Of a DNA stretch of 64,000 nucleotides, positions 43,904 to 52,521 are shown in pieces; positions within the stretch are counted from its first letter, which is position 1, and each line of letters begins with the position of its first letter. The notes below the pieces were generated by a model, which worked only from the letters and a program-made list of their open reading frames with translations, did no database searches and was not told the origin of the DNA. The stretch is from JAKFWF01 sp031374115 (GTDB lineage: Bacteria > Pseudomonadota > Alphaproteobacteria > Rhizobiales > Hyphomicrobiaceae), in NCBI GenBank assembly GCA_031374115.1, contig JANMNO010000036.1:1-64000 (forward strand), read 5' to 3'. A program made the translations under genes and the position numbers.

Positions 43904-45049
43904 ATGGATTTCGATCTAAACGATGAGCAGCGGTTGCTGAAAGACAGCGTCGACCGGCTGATGGCGACCGAATACGGCTTTGATAAACGCAGGGTCTACG
44001 CGTCCTCAGCGCACGGCCACAGCAATGCGTTATGGGCGAAGTATGCCGAGCTTGGCATTCTAGCGCTGCCATTCGCCGAGGCCGACGGCGGCATCGGCGG
44101 TGGACCAGTTGAGACGATGCTCGTGATGGAAGCGTTGGGCGGCGCGATGGCGCTTGAGCCGTACTTAGCGACCGTGGTCCTCGGCGGTGGCATCATTCGT
44201 CACGGTGCATCGGCCGAACAGCGCGCGCGGTTCATTCCGGGCATCGCATCGGGTGAAGCGAAATTTGCGTTGGCTCATCAAGAGAAGCAATCGCGCTACG
44301 ACCTCGCCGATGTCTCAACGAGCGCGCGCAAGGACGGCAGCGGTTGGGTTCTCGATGGCGAAAAAGGCGTGGTTCTAGGCGGTGACAGCGCGGACCACAT
44401 TCTGGTCACTGCGCGAACGTCGGGCCGCGGCCGCGACCGCACAGGCATCGGCGTGTTTCTCGTCGATGCGCGGTCCCCTGGGTTGTCGCGGCGTGGGTAT
44501 TCAAATCAGGACGGTCAGCGAGCGGCGCAAATAACCCTCGCCGGCGTGCGGGTCGATGCGGCCAACGTCATCGGCGATCCGGCGAACGGGTTACCGCTCG
44601 TGGAGCGCGTCGTCGACGAAGCCATCGCAGCACTTTGTGCCGAGGCGATCGGCGTGATGTCGATGATGCACACGATTACGCTCGACTATCTGAAAACCCG
44701 CAAGCAATTCGGCGTGACGATCGGGTCGTTCCAGGCCGTTCAACATCGCGCCGCCGACATGTTTGTCGCGCTGGAGCAGGCGCGCAGCATGGCGATGTTC
44801 GCAACCATGATGGCAGCCGAGCCCGATGCGAAAGAGCGGGCCAAGGCGATGTCGGCTGCCAAGGTGCAGATCGGCAAGTCAGGCCGGCACATCAGTCACG
44901 AGGCGGTCCAGCTGCACGGCGGCATCGCCATGACGATGGAATATAACGTCGGCCACGCCTTCAAACGTATGACGATGATCGACCGTGTGTTCGGCGATAC
45001 CGATTACCATCTCGCGCGGTTGGCAGCGTCAGGCGGATTGATCACCTGA
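43904..45049 (+). CDS. pimD: Acyl-CoA dehydrogenase, small-subunit type (PimD-like)
   Basis: This 381-residue ACAD-family protein begins MDFDLNDEQRLLKDSVDRLM and ends at HGGIAMTMEYNVGHAFKRMTMIDRVFGDTDYHLARL. The middle flavin-binding segment is less canonical than in the gene before it (ALAHQEKQSRYDLADV replaces the usual TEPxAGSD), as expected for the non-identical partner of a heteromeric ACAD. The start at 43904 follows GGAAG closely; the frame opens further upstream inside the preceding gene. It is the last gene of the pim-like operon; no pimE-type hydratase gene follows. Confidence 0.88.
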   Translation: MDFDLNDEQRLLKDSVDRLMATEYGFDKRRVYASSAHGHSNALWAKYAELGILALPFAEADGGIGGGPVETMLVMEALGGAMALEPYLATVVLGGGIIRHGASAEQRARFIPGIASGEAKFALAHQEKQSRYDLADVSTSARKDGSGWVLDGEKGVVLGGDSADHILVTARTSGRGRDRTGIGVFLVDARSPGLSRRGYSNQDGQRAAQITLAGVRVDAANVIGDPANGLPLVERVVDEAIAALCAEAIGVMSMMHTITLDYLKTRKQFGVTIGSFQAVQHRAADMFVALEQARSMAMFATMMAAEPDAKERAKAMSAAKVQIGKSGRHISHEAVQLHGGIAMTMEYNVGHAFKRMTMIDRVFGDTDYHLARLAASGGLIT

Positions 45050-45115
45050 GGTTTGAAGGCCTGCGATCTTTCGTGGACTCGTCGCAGGGGCGCTGGGAAG
45101 GGACCGCGATTGCGC

Positions 45116-46018
45116 TCACTTCTTCCGCGGATCGTAACCATTCTTCTGCCGCCATTCGGAAAGAAAGTACGCCAGCCCGTCGTCGATCTTTTCGGGGAGG
45201 TCGATGCGCACGGTGACGAGCTGATCACCGGTGTTGCCAGTGGCGCGGTTGACGACGCCCTTGCCCTTGAGGCGGAACACCCGGCCCGAACTGGTGCCCT
45301 TCGGGATCGTCAATTGAACTCGACCGGTGGCGGTCTGGACTTCGATCTTCGCGCCGAGCACCGCCTCGTCGAGACTGATCGGCAGCTCCATCGCCAGATC
45401 GTCGCCGGTCCGCTTGAAGTTCGGATGCGGCCGCACACGGATCTCGACCAGCGCGTCGCCCGGCTCGATCCCACGCATGGCGCCTGCACCTTTGCCCTTG
45501 AGACGCAAGACCTGACCATCGTCGACACCCTCCGGTACGTTCAGATCGAGCACGCCCCCATCAGGCAAGGTCACGCGCTTCTTCGTGCCGGTGACCGCTT
45601 CGAGAAGGTCGACCTCCAGAGTGTAACGCAGATCTTGCCCGCGCATGTGGGTGGCCGGGCGGCCGCGTGAGCCGAAAAGCCCATCGAAAATGTCGCCGAA
45701 GCTGCCATCGTCAGCGGCCTGCCCATAGGCACCGGCCGGCCGGCGCGCGCCGGCTCCGTACGTGTTTCCCTGCGGATAATACGCGCGGCGCGGCTCACCG
45801 CTTGCATCGATCTCGCCGCGATCGTATTTGCGCCTTTTGTCGGGGTCGCTCAGCAGTTCATTAGCCGCCGACGCTTTCTTAAAACGCTCGGTCGCAGCTT
45901 TATTGTTCGGATTGACGTCCGGGTGCAGTTCCTTCGCCAGTTTGCGGAACGCGCGCGTAATCTCTTCCTGCGTCGCAGCTTTGCCCACGCCCAGCACAAT
46001 GTAGGGGTCGTCCGCCAT
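45116..46018 (-). CDS. J-domain protein (CbpA-like DnaJ without zinc finger)
   Basis: This 300-residue co-chaperone stimulates DnaK ATP hydrolysis. It has an N-terminal J domain (1-about 65) with the essential HPD in KELHPDVNP. A Gly/Ala-rich linker with GDIFDGLFGSRG follows, then two C-terminal beta domains (LPDGGVLDLNVPEGV and LTIPKGTSSGRVFRLKGKG). There are no CxxCxGxG repeats, so it is the type II (CbpA/DjlA-like) form rather than DnaJ itself. It converges on the pim-like operon with a 66-base gap. Confidence 0.92.
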   Translation of the reverse strand: MADDPYIVLGVGKAATQEEITRAFRKLAKELHPDVNPNNKAATERFKKASAANELLSDPDKRRKYDRGEIDASGEPRRAYYPQGNTYGAGARRPAGAYGQAADDGSFGDIFDGLFGSRGRPATHMRGQDLRYTLEVDLLEAVTGTKKRVTLPDGGVLDLNVPEGVDDGQVLRLKGKGAGAMRGIEPGDALVEIRVRPHPNFKRTGDDLAMELPISLDEAVLGAKIEVQTATGRVQLTIPKGTSSGRVFRLKGKGVVNRATGNTGDQLVTVRIDLPEKIDDGLAYFLSEWRQKNGYDPRKK

Positions 46019-46078
46019 CTGGGTTCCGGTTCCTGAAGGGCTCGCTTATTCGTCGTACTTATCGAGCTGCGTTATATA

Positions 46079-47608
46079 TCAGGCTTTCACCCGGATTTCC
46101 GTCGGCTTTTCGAGCAACGCCCCCAATGTCTCGAAGCGCCGGGTCAGCCGCTCGCCGTCCATCGCTGCATAGGCGGCGGGTACGATGAGCACAAGCTTGC
46201 CCTTATCGTACAACAGTTGGGTCTCGTCTATGATTCCGGGCATGCCGATCGAGATCATATGCGCGGCACGGATCGCGGCGCCGATAATGCGCGCGCGCTT
46301 CAGCGAACGTTTGTCGATCACGCGCTGCAGGCGGGTTGAAAATTCATCCGTCGACTTGTCGCCTGGACCGACGTGGCGGAAGAATATCGCAAGCGCCAGA
46401 AACAACCGGCCGGGATGATCGACGCCGGCAAGCGCGGCATGGGCGATTACGTTGAGGCTCTGCTCGCCGCGATAGTCGGGGTGGGCACGCCAACCGATAT
46501 CCGACAGCAGGCAGGCAGCATAACGCAACCGGCGATCCTCCGGCGTTTCCTTTGGCCCGGGCTCGGAAAAGATAGCGTCCGTCCAGTTACACAATTCGCG
46601 CGCATGTAAAACCGAGCGTGACCGCAAGCGGGCATAGTCCTCGCAGAAACTCAGTAGCGGATCTTTCGCCTTCTCGTGTGCCGACAGAAAACTGAAGAGC
46701 AAACCCTCGCGAATGCCGAAGACTGAAAACATGACAGCCTTCGGCTCCATCCGCTTCAACGCCCGTTCCATTACGAGCGCGCCGTAAGGCAGCGTTTCGC
46801 GGCGGGCCCGGGAGATCTCTTCCAGTCCGGGAAGTTTGCGGCCCTTGCGCACCGTCTCGCAAAATTCGATCGCCTCCTTGGCGGGCAGCGAATATCCGTG
46901 CATTACACGCAACGGATAGTTGGTCATCTCCATGTGCAGTTTGGCGAGCGCGCGCCATGAGCCGCCAACCGCATAGAACGTGCGTCCTCGGCCTCTCGGC
47001 AGCCACTCGACGCGCTGCAACTGCTGATCGGTGAACTCCAGCGCCTTTTCAATTTTGTTGCCCGTCGTATCGATCAGCCGCAAGCCGCCGAGCGGCAATG
47101 TGACGGCGTCCTTCATGGCCTCACCGCGGACGTCAACGAGTTCCAAGCTGCCGCCGCCAAGATCTCCCGCAATCCCGTCGGCGTCAGAAAAGCCCATGCG
47201 AATGCCTTGCGCGGCAAGCTCGGCTTCTCGCTCGCCAGATAAAACTTGGATCGGCACGCCGCACGCCCGCTCGCCGCGTTCGATGAATGCAGCCCCGTCG
47301 ACAGCGTCGCGCACCGCTGCTGTTGCAATAGCGCGCAGATGCTTGACGCGCAGGATGCGGGCGACGGCGCGAAAGCGTGCCAGCGCCGAAAGTGCGCGTT
47401 CGATCGCTTCTTCGCCAAGTTTGCCTGTCGTCGCGACCGAGCGTCCAAGCCCGCAGAGTACCTTCTCGTTGAAGAGCGGTGTTGGGGCCCGAACTGCTCC
47501 CTCGTACACCACGAGGCGCACCGAGTTGGACCCGATGTCGATGACGCCCAACGGTTCCAGGTCGCCGAAACGGCCTCGATCACTATGATTTTGCAGAAGT
47601 TCGATCAC
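46079..47608 (-). CDS. ppx: Exopolyphosphatase, Ppx/GppA family
   Basis: This 509-residue enzyme removes phosphate from polyphosphate ends or from pppGpp. The ASKHA fold is marked by VIDIGSNSVRLVVYEG at the N-terminus and AGDLGGGSLELVDV near residue 145. A C-terminal helical, HD-like region follows, as in long Ppx forms. It lies 26 bases after ppk and the pair is likely cotranscribed, so synthesis and breakdown of polyphosphate are encoded together. Confidence 0.94.
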   Translation of the reverse strand: MIELLQNHSDRGRFGDLEPLGVIDIGSNSVRLVVYEGAVRAPTPLFNEKVLCGLGRSVATTGKLGEEAIERALSALARFRAVARILRVKHLRAIATAAVRDAVDGAAFIERGERACGVPIQVLSGEREAELAAQGIRMGFSDADGIAGDLGGGSLELVDVRGEAMKDAVTLPLGGLRLIDTTGNKIEKALEFTDQQLQRVEWLPRGRGRTFYAVGGSWRALAKLHMEMTNYPLRVMHGYSLPAKEAIEFCETVRKGRKLPGLEEISRARRETLPYGALVMERALKRMEPKAVMFSVFGIREGLLFSFLSAHEKAKDPLLSFCEDYARLRSRSVLHARELCNWTDAIFSEPGPKETPEDRRLRYAACLLSDIGWRAHPDYRGEQSLNVIAHAALAGVDHPGRLFLALAIFFRHVGPGDKSTDEFSTRLQRVIDKRSLKRARIIGAAIRAAHMISIGMPGIIDETQLLYDKGKLVLIVPAAYAAMDGERLTRRFETLGALLEKPTEIRVKA

Positions 47609-47634
47609 TCAATTGTACCCGATTACTTTCTGTA

Positions 47635-49830
47635 TCACTCGTCCCGTGGCATCTCGAAGCGTGGCGGCATGTGTTCTTTGAGCGCTTGTCCGCGACCTGA
47701 CAAGCTGGGGTTGGTCATGAAGTACTGGTGTGCGTTGAACGGCGCCTCGCCGGCCTCGGGTTCGATGCGGGTGGAAGAACCATCGCCGGCGATCCGCCAA
47801 CTCTGCTGGTTGTCCTTCAAGTTTGCGACCATGATCTGATCCAATACCTGGGCTAACACCGTTGGATTCTTGATCGGTACCATGGCTTCTACGCGGCGGT
47901 CGAGATTTCGAGGCATCATGTCCGCGGAGCTGATGTATACAGCGGCGGCAGGCGACGGCAGTCCGTCGCCTTGACCGAAGCAATAGATGCGTGCGTGCTC
48001 GAGGAAGCGGCCGACCACACTCTTGACACGAATGTTCTCCGATAGGCCGGTAATGCCAGGCCGCAGGCAACAGATACCTCGCACGATCAAATCGATCTCG
48101 ACGCCGGCTTGGCTCGCCTCGTACAATTTCTCGATGATTTTCGTATCGACGAGGGCATTCATCTTTGCCCAGATCGCGCCGGCGCGACCAGCCTTGGCGT
48201 GTACGATTTCTTCGTCGATATGACTGATGATGCGTTTTCTGATGCCGTGCGGGCTGGCAGCGATCGCTTCCAGCTCGGTGGGTTCGCCATAACCGGTTAC
48301 GAAGTTGAAGATGCGAGCGACATCGCGTCCAACGGCTGGGTCGGCGGTGAAGAATGAAAGGTCGGTGTAGATGCGCGCCGTTTGCGGGTGGTAGTTGCCG
48401 GTGCCGATGTGGCAGTAGGTGGCGATGTTGTTGCCTTCCTTGCGCACCACCATGCCGAGCTTGGCATGCGTTTTCAGCTCGATGAAACCGTACACCACAT
48501 GGACGCCGACCTTCTCCATGTCACGTGCAAGCGTAATGTTCGTCGTCTCATCGAAGCGCGCCTTGAGCTCGACGACAGCGGTGACCGACTTGCCCATGTC
48601 GGCAGCCTCTTTCAACGCCGCGACGATCGGACTGTTTTCGCGGGATGTTCGATAAAGCGTCCACTTAATCGCCATCACGTTCGGGTCGGCGACGGCCTGC
48701 CGCAGGTACTGGAGCACCACGTCGAACGACTCGTAAGGGTGATGAACAATCAGATCCTTTGCGCGCACGGCCGCAAATACGTCGCCGTTGAATTCGCGGA
48801 TGCGCTCGGGGAAACGTGGGTGAAACGGTTTGAACAGAAGGTCGGGGCGATCGTTGACGATCAGCTGCGTCGTATCGGATAGGCCCAGGAGACCCTCTTT
48901 CACAAACAGCGACTCGTCCTTAACTTCGAGTTCCTCGATGACGAAACGGCGCAGATGCTCTGGCATTGCCGCGTCGATTTCGAGGCGGATCACAGTGCCG
49001 CGACGGCGACGCTTCAGCTGCGTTTCATAAGCGCGCGTGAGATCCTCCGCTTCCTCCTGGAACTCGACGTCGCTATCACGCAGCACTCGGAATGCACCTT
49101 GGCTTCTGATCTCGAAGTTCGGATACAGCTCCGAGATGAAAAGTCCGATCACCGTTTCCATGCGGATGAAGCGGATCAGCTTCGGCGCTTCGGCATCGGC
49201 GGGCAGTCGGATGAAACGGTCGACTTGCGCAGGAATAGGGATCAGCCCGCTCATCGCTTTGTTTTCGCGGTTCGCCATCTCGATCGCAAGAGTTAGTCCC
49301 TTGTTCTGGATAAAAGGGAATGGGTGCGCCGGATCGACATTCATCGGCGTCAGAATTGGGAAGACGTGGCTCATGAACTCGGCTTCGAGCCACGTCAGGT
49401 CGGCACCACTCAGTTCGTTCGCACCGACAATTCGGACCCCCGCCTGTGCAAGTTCGGTTTTTATGCCGCTCCAGCACTTTTGCTCATCGGCGACGAGTCG
49501 GGCAGCGAATTTGTTGATCTCAGCTAGCTGCACGGCGGCGGATTTCCCGTCGTTACTCAGGGTGGTGACGCCGGCTGCAACCTGCCCATAAAGACCGGCT
49601 GCGCGTACCATGTAGAATTCGTCCAAGTTCGAGGCCGAGATCGACAGGAATCGCAGCCTCTCCAGAACCGGATGCCGCGGGTTCTGCGCTTCCTCCAGCA
49701 CGCGCCGGTTGAATTGAAGCCATGACAACTCGCGATTATAGAATCGGTCCGGGCCTTGCGGCACGACCGCTACAGGTGCGGCTTCCGGCCGTTTGCTCGG
49801 CTCCTTGGTTCGCGTCTTTGTCGTGCTCAT
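47635..49830 (-). CDS. ppk: Polyphosphate kinase 1
   Basis: Ppk1 makes long-chain polyphosphate from ATP reversibly. The 731-residue membrane-associated protein has the N, head and two C-terminal phospholipase-D-like domains. It begins at about residue 30 with FYNRELSWLQFNRRVLEEA, a family hallmark, and carries the phosphohistidine in ELKTHAKLGMVVRKEG. The N-terminal 25 residues (Lys/Pro/Ala-rich) are poorly conserved and the true start could be slightly later. It is followed by ppx and preceded by hdaA. Confidence 0.96.
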   Translation of the reverse strand: MSTTKTRTKEPSKRPEAAPVAVVPQGPDRFYNRELSWLQFNRRVLEEAQNPRHPVLERLRFLSISASNLDEFYMVRAAGLYGQVAAGVTTLSNDGKSAAVQLAEINKFAARLVADEQKCWSGIKTELAQAGVRIVGANELSGADLTWLEAEFMSHVFPILTPMNVDPAHPFPFIQNKGLTLAIEMANRENKAMSGLIPIPAQVDRFIRLPADAEAPKLIRFIRMETVIGLFISELYPNFEIRSQGAFRVLRDSDVEFQEEAEDLTRAYETQLKRRRRGTVIRLEIDAAMPEHLRRFVIEELEVKDESLFVKEGLLGLSDTTQLIVNDRPDLLFKPFHPRFPERIREFNGDVFAAVRAKDLIVHHPYESFDVVLQYLRQAVADPNVMAIKWTLYRTSRENSPIVAALKEAADMGKSVTAVVELKARFDETTNITLARDMEKVGVHVVYGFIELKTHAKLGMVVRKEGNNIATYCHIGTGNYHPQTARIYTDLSFFTADPAVGRDVARIFNFVTGYGEPTELEAIAASPHGIRKRIISHIDEEIVHAKAGRAGAIWAKMNALVDTKIIEKLYEASQAGVEIDLIVRGICCLRPGITGLSENIRVKSVVGRFLEHARIYCFGQGDGLPSPAAAVYISSADMMPRNLDRRVEAMVPIKNPTVLAQVLDQIMVANLKDNQQSWRIAGDGSSTRIEPEAGEAPFNAHQYFMTNPSLSGRGQALKEHMPPRFEMPRDE

Positions 49831-49917
49831 GGTGATCTCCCGCAGCTGCTCGCAAGAAGCGCCTGACTGTCAGTTTACGACAACTTCATGACGCGGGGAT
49901 AACTTTGCAGCAACAGG

Positions 49918-50634
49918 TTATTGCGCAGTGGAGAAGCGGTTTTCAGCCTCCAAAACAATGGCTTCTGCAGCAAGCGCTTCTGCGGCGAGTGGCCGGGTGA
50001 CTTTCCTGTGGGTGGATAATGCACGCTGATCGATGGCCGCTACCAGGCGCTGCGCCGCGCGCGCAGACCGATCCATGTGACGGGCGAGATGGGTAATAAC
50101 CGCTGGTTCGACGGCAAGTTGACGGTCCTCGAACAGTTTTATCAATAAGCCTTGCAAAAGCCTGTGATCTGGCGGTTCGATCACCACCATCGGCAGGGCA
50201 CGCAACCTCGAGCGCAAATCGGGCAGGCTGACTTCGAGATCACCAGGTGCAATTCGGGATGTCAGTAGCAGCGACAACTTATGTTCGCGCGCCAGGTTCA
50301 ATGCATGGAACAAGGCCTTTTCGTCGCCGATGCCGGCTTCAAGATTTTCGAGTGACAGGGCACCAGTTCGGCGGAATTGATCCAACGATGTCTCTTCGAA
50401 CGAGCTGGCATCGATCCGCGCTGCGCCCGAGCGCTGACGCCACACGTTCGCTAGATGGCTCTTTCCAGCGCCCTCTGGCCCGGTGACCATGACGGCCCAA
50501 TGCGGCCAATCCGGCCAGCGATCGATCATCGCGACGGCAGCAGCATTGGCGTCAGAAACCAGGAAATCCTCGGCATCGAGCGCCGTTCGATGCGGCAGAT
50601 CGAGGACCAGCTGCTGTGGACTTTGATGTGTCAA
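49918..50634 (-). CDS. hdaA: Regulatory inactivator of DnaA, HdaA
   Basis: HdaA is a DnaA-like AAA+ protein that, with the replisome clamp, promotes ATP hydrolysis on DnaA and prevents re-initiation. The 238-residue protein keeps Walker A GPEGAGKSHLANVW (near residue 52) and a DnaA-like sensor region (SRLRALPMVVIEPPD). It lacks the DnaA DNA-binding domain. The N-terminal QQLVLDLPHR-type peptide is the clamp-binding motif. It overlaps the upstream AI-2E gene by ATGA and sits 87 bases before ppk, a conserved alphaproteobacterial order. Confidence 0.92.
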   Translation of the reverse strand: MTHQSPQQLVLDLPHRTALDAEDFLVSDANAAAVAMIDRWPDWPHWAVMVTGPEGAGKSHLANVWRQRSGAARIDASSFEETSLDQFRRTGALSLENLEAGIGDEKALFHALNLAREHKLSLLLTSRIAPGDLEVSLPDLRSRLRALPMVVIEPPDHRLLQGLLIKLFEDRQLAVEPAVITHLARHMDRSARAAQRLVAAIDQRALSTHRKVTRPLAAEALAAEAIVLEAENRFSTAQ

Positions 50635-51716
50635 AGCGTGTCCGCCGACGGTGAATTGTTGCGGCCTTTGTAGATCGTCGAGCCTAGGTAGACTTCAAGT
50701 GCAAATCGCACCAGCACGGCAATCGCAGCCGCGACCGGTACAGCTACGAGCACGCCGGCGAAGCCGAACAGGTAGCTGAAAACGAACAGCGCAGCGATTA
50801 GCCAAACCGGGTGCAGGCCAATTTTCGAACCAACGATCTTCGGCGACAACAAGGCGGCATCGATCACTTGTCCTAGTGCAAACACTCCGAGCACTTGCAC
50901 TAAGGGCACGCTGTCCGGCCAGAACTGCAAAACTGCAAGCGTGGACGCGGTCAGCAAACCGAGCGCCCAGCCGACGAATGGCACGAAACTTAACAGCCCG
51001 GTCGCTAGTCCGATCAGTAAGCCGTAGCGCAGGCCGATGAATGACAGACCAATGGCGTAGATAGCCCCAAGCGCCAGACACACCAGCCCCTGCCCTCGAA
51101 TGAATGCCGAAATAGCATCGTTGATTTCGCCTGCAAGCCGCACGATCGTCGCCTTGTGATCGCGCGGCAGCCAGGTTTCAACTCGCTCGAGCATGGGGTG
51201 CCAATCGACCAGCAAATAGAACACAACAAGGGGTGTAATCAGCAACAACGACAAAAAATTGACGATGGCCAAGCCTTGCGACCAAACAGATTTCGCAATC
51301 GTTCCGGCTACCGCTGACCAATTGCCTGAAAAATCGGCCACGGTGCGGTCCAGCGCGGCTTTGAAGTCGGGAAATCGGTCACCCAGGCGTTCCTGCGCCC
51401 AGGATTCGACGACGCCGCGCAGGCGGTTCAATTCGCCAGGCAGCGAAAGCCCCATCTGCTGAAGCTGATTGGCAAGCAGCGGCACCAGAAATACGAGCAG
51501 CACTACGATCACGACGATAAGGCCAGCCACGATCAAACCGGAGCCAAATGTGCGATTGAAGCCCATTTTCGAAAGGCGATCGGCGAGCGGGTTCAGCGCG
51601 TAGGCGATCACGATGCCGATTAAAAACGGCAACAACACATCTTTCAACGCCAGAAGCGCCAGCACCACCGCCAATAGCGCTGCAAGCCAGAATAGCACCT
51701 GGCGTTCGACACGCAT
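50631..51716 (-). CDS. AI-2E family (PerM-like) transporter
   Basis: This 361-residue membrane protein has about eight predicted transmembrane segments: two near the N-terminus (LAALLAVVLALLALKDVLLPF, LIVAGLIVVIVVLLVFLVPL) and the rest in the C-terminal half, with a long amphipathic stretch between. The family includes TqsA/AI-2E exporters and PerM; substrates are mostly unknown. Its stop overlaps the hdaA start, an arrangement kept in alphaproteobacteria where PerM precedes hdaA. Confidence 0.92.
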   Translation of the reverse strand: MRVERQVLFWLAALLAVVLALLALKDVLLPFLIGIVIAYALNPLADRLSKMGFNRTFGSGLIVAGLIVVIVVLLVFLVPLLANQLQQMGLSLPGELNRLRGVVESWAQERLGDRFPDFKAALDRTVADFSGNWSAVAGTIAKSVWSQGLAIVNFLSLLLITPLVVFYLLVDWHPMLERVETWLPRDHKATIVRLAGEINDAISAFIRGQGLVCLALGAIYAIGLSFIGLRYGLLIGLATGLLSFVPFVGWALGLLTASTLAVLQFWPDSVPLVQVLGVFALGQVIDAALLSPKIVGSKIGLHPVWLIAALFVFSYLFGFAGVLVAVPVAAAIAVLVRFALEVYLGSTIYKGRNNSPSADTL

Positions 51717-51767
51717 GTGTTTTTCCCCCTTTTCGAAGCATCTGCCCGATTAAGATCCTAGCAGATT

Positions 51768-52352
51768 TTACCCGCCGGTGTCGGTGGGAACATGGCCGGT
51801 CATATGTTGTAGCCAGGCGCGCATGTAGGCTGCAAGCGAGGCAAGTGTCAGCACCGCCGTCGTCCAAACGAGGATTGACCTCAGGGTGCCGAGACCCAGA
51901 TCGAATCCGACATCGGCAAGGACAGTCGAGGCTAGCACCAGCTGCGCCGCGGTATTCGCCTTGCTCACCGCCAGTGGGCGAATGCGCACCGGATTGTCCA
52001 TCAGCCAAGACACCATAACCGCTGCGATGATCATGATGTCGCGCGTCACTACGCCAATGACGAGCCACGAGGGCATCTCGCCCATCACGCCCATGGCGAC
52101 AAAAATTGAGACCAGCAGCAGTTTGTCGGCCAGCGGATCGAGGTAGGCGCCAAGCTCGGTGGTCCAGCCAAATCGTTTTGCCAGATAGCCATCGACGGCG
52201 TCGCTAATTCCGGCGAGAACGAACGTGTAAAAAGCAGCCTGGACGCGGCCCGATACCAACAGCCAGAAGACGACGGGCACAAGGATAACCCTGCCGACCG
52301 TGATAAAGTTCGGAATGTTCAGCGGTCGCTCGGTACCTTGAGAATCGATCAT
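51768..52352 (-). CDS. CDP-alcohol phosphatidyltransferase family protein
   Basis: This 194-residue integral membrane enzyme joins a CDP-activated lipid with an alcohol such as glycerol 3-phosphate. The active-site motif DG(x)2AKR(x)8G(x)3D(x)3D is readable in SDAVDGYLAKRFGWTTELGAYLDPLADKLL, and about five hydrophobic helices surround it. The N-terminus (NIPNFITVGRVILVP) is like PgsA, so phosphatidylglycerophosphate or cardiolipin synthesis is likely, but the alcohol cannot be assigned from sequence. It lies 51 bases before the AI-2E gene, on the same strand. Confidence 0.9.
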   Translation of the reverse strand: MIDSQGTERPLNIPNFITVGRVILVPVVFWLLVSGRVQAAFYTFVLAGISDAVDGYLAKRFGWTTELGAYLDPLADKLLLVSIFVAMGVMGEMPSWLVIGVVTRDIMIIAAVMVSWLMDNPVRIRPLAVSKANTAAQLVLASTVLADVGFDLGLGTLRSILVWTTAVLTLASLAAYMRAWLQHMTGHVPTDTGG

Positions 52353-52521
52353 TTTTACTTCCGAGGCGCTCGTCTCTGTCGGTGCCGGTAATATAAATAC
52401 CGTTGCATCAGACTATCGCGTGTTACCACACGCCGTCGAGCGTATTTCTGTTGGAAAATCAGCGCGCAATCAGGAATGAACCAAGTTCGTAAGTAAAGTC
52501 GCTAGATAGCCGTTTATCGCC
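52353..52521 (-). other. Intergenic region with two inverted repeats
   Basis: GCGTGT-TACC-ACACGC (52418-52433) is a perfect six-pair hairpin without a T-run. It lies downstream of the minus-strand acyl-CoA synthetase gene and is a weak terminator candidate. CGGTA and TACCG arms (52386-52402) around ATATAAA lie nearer the CDP-alcohol transferase gene and may be part of its promoter. Confidence 0.35.
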
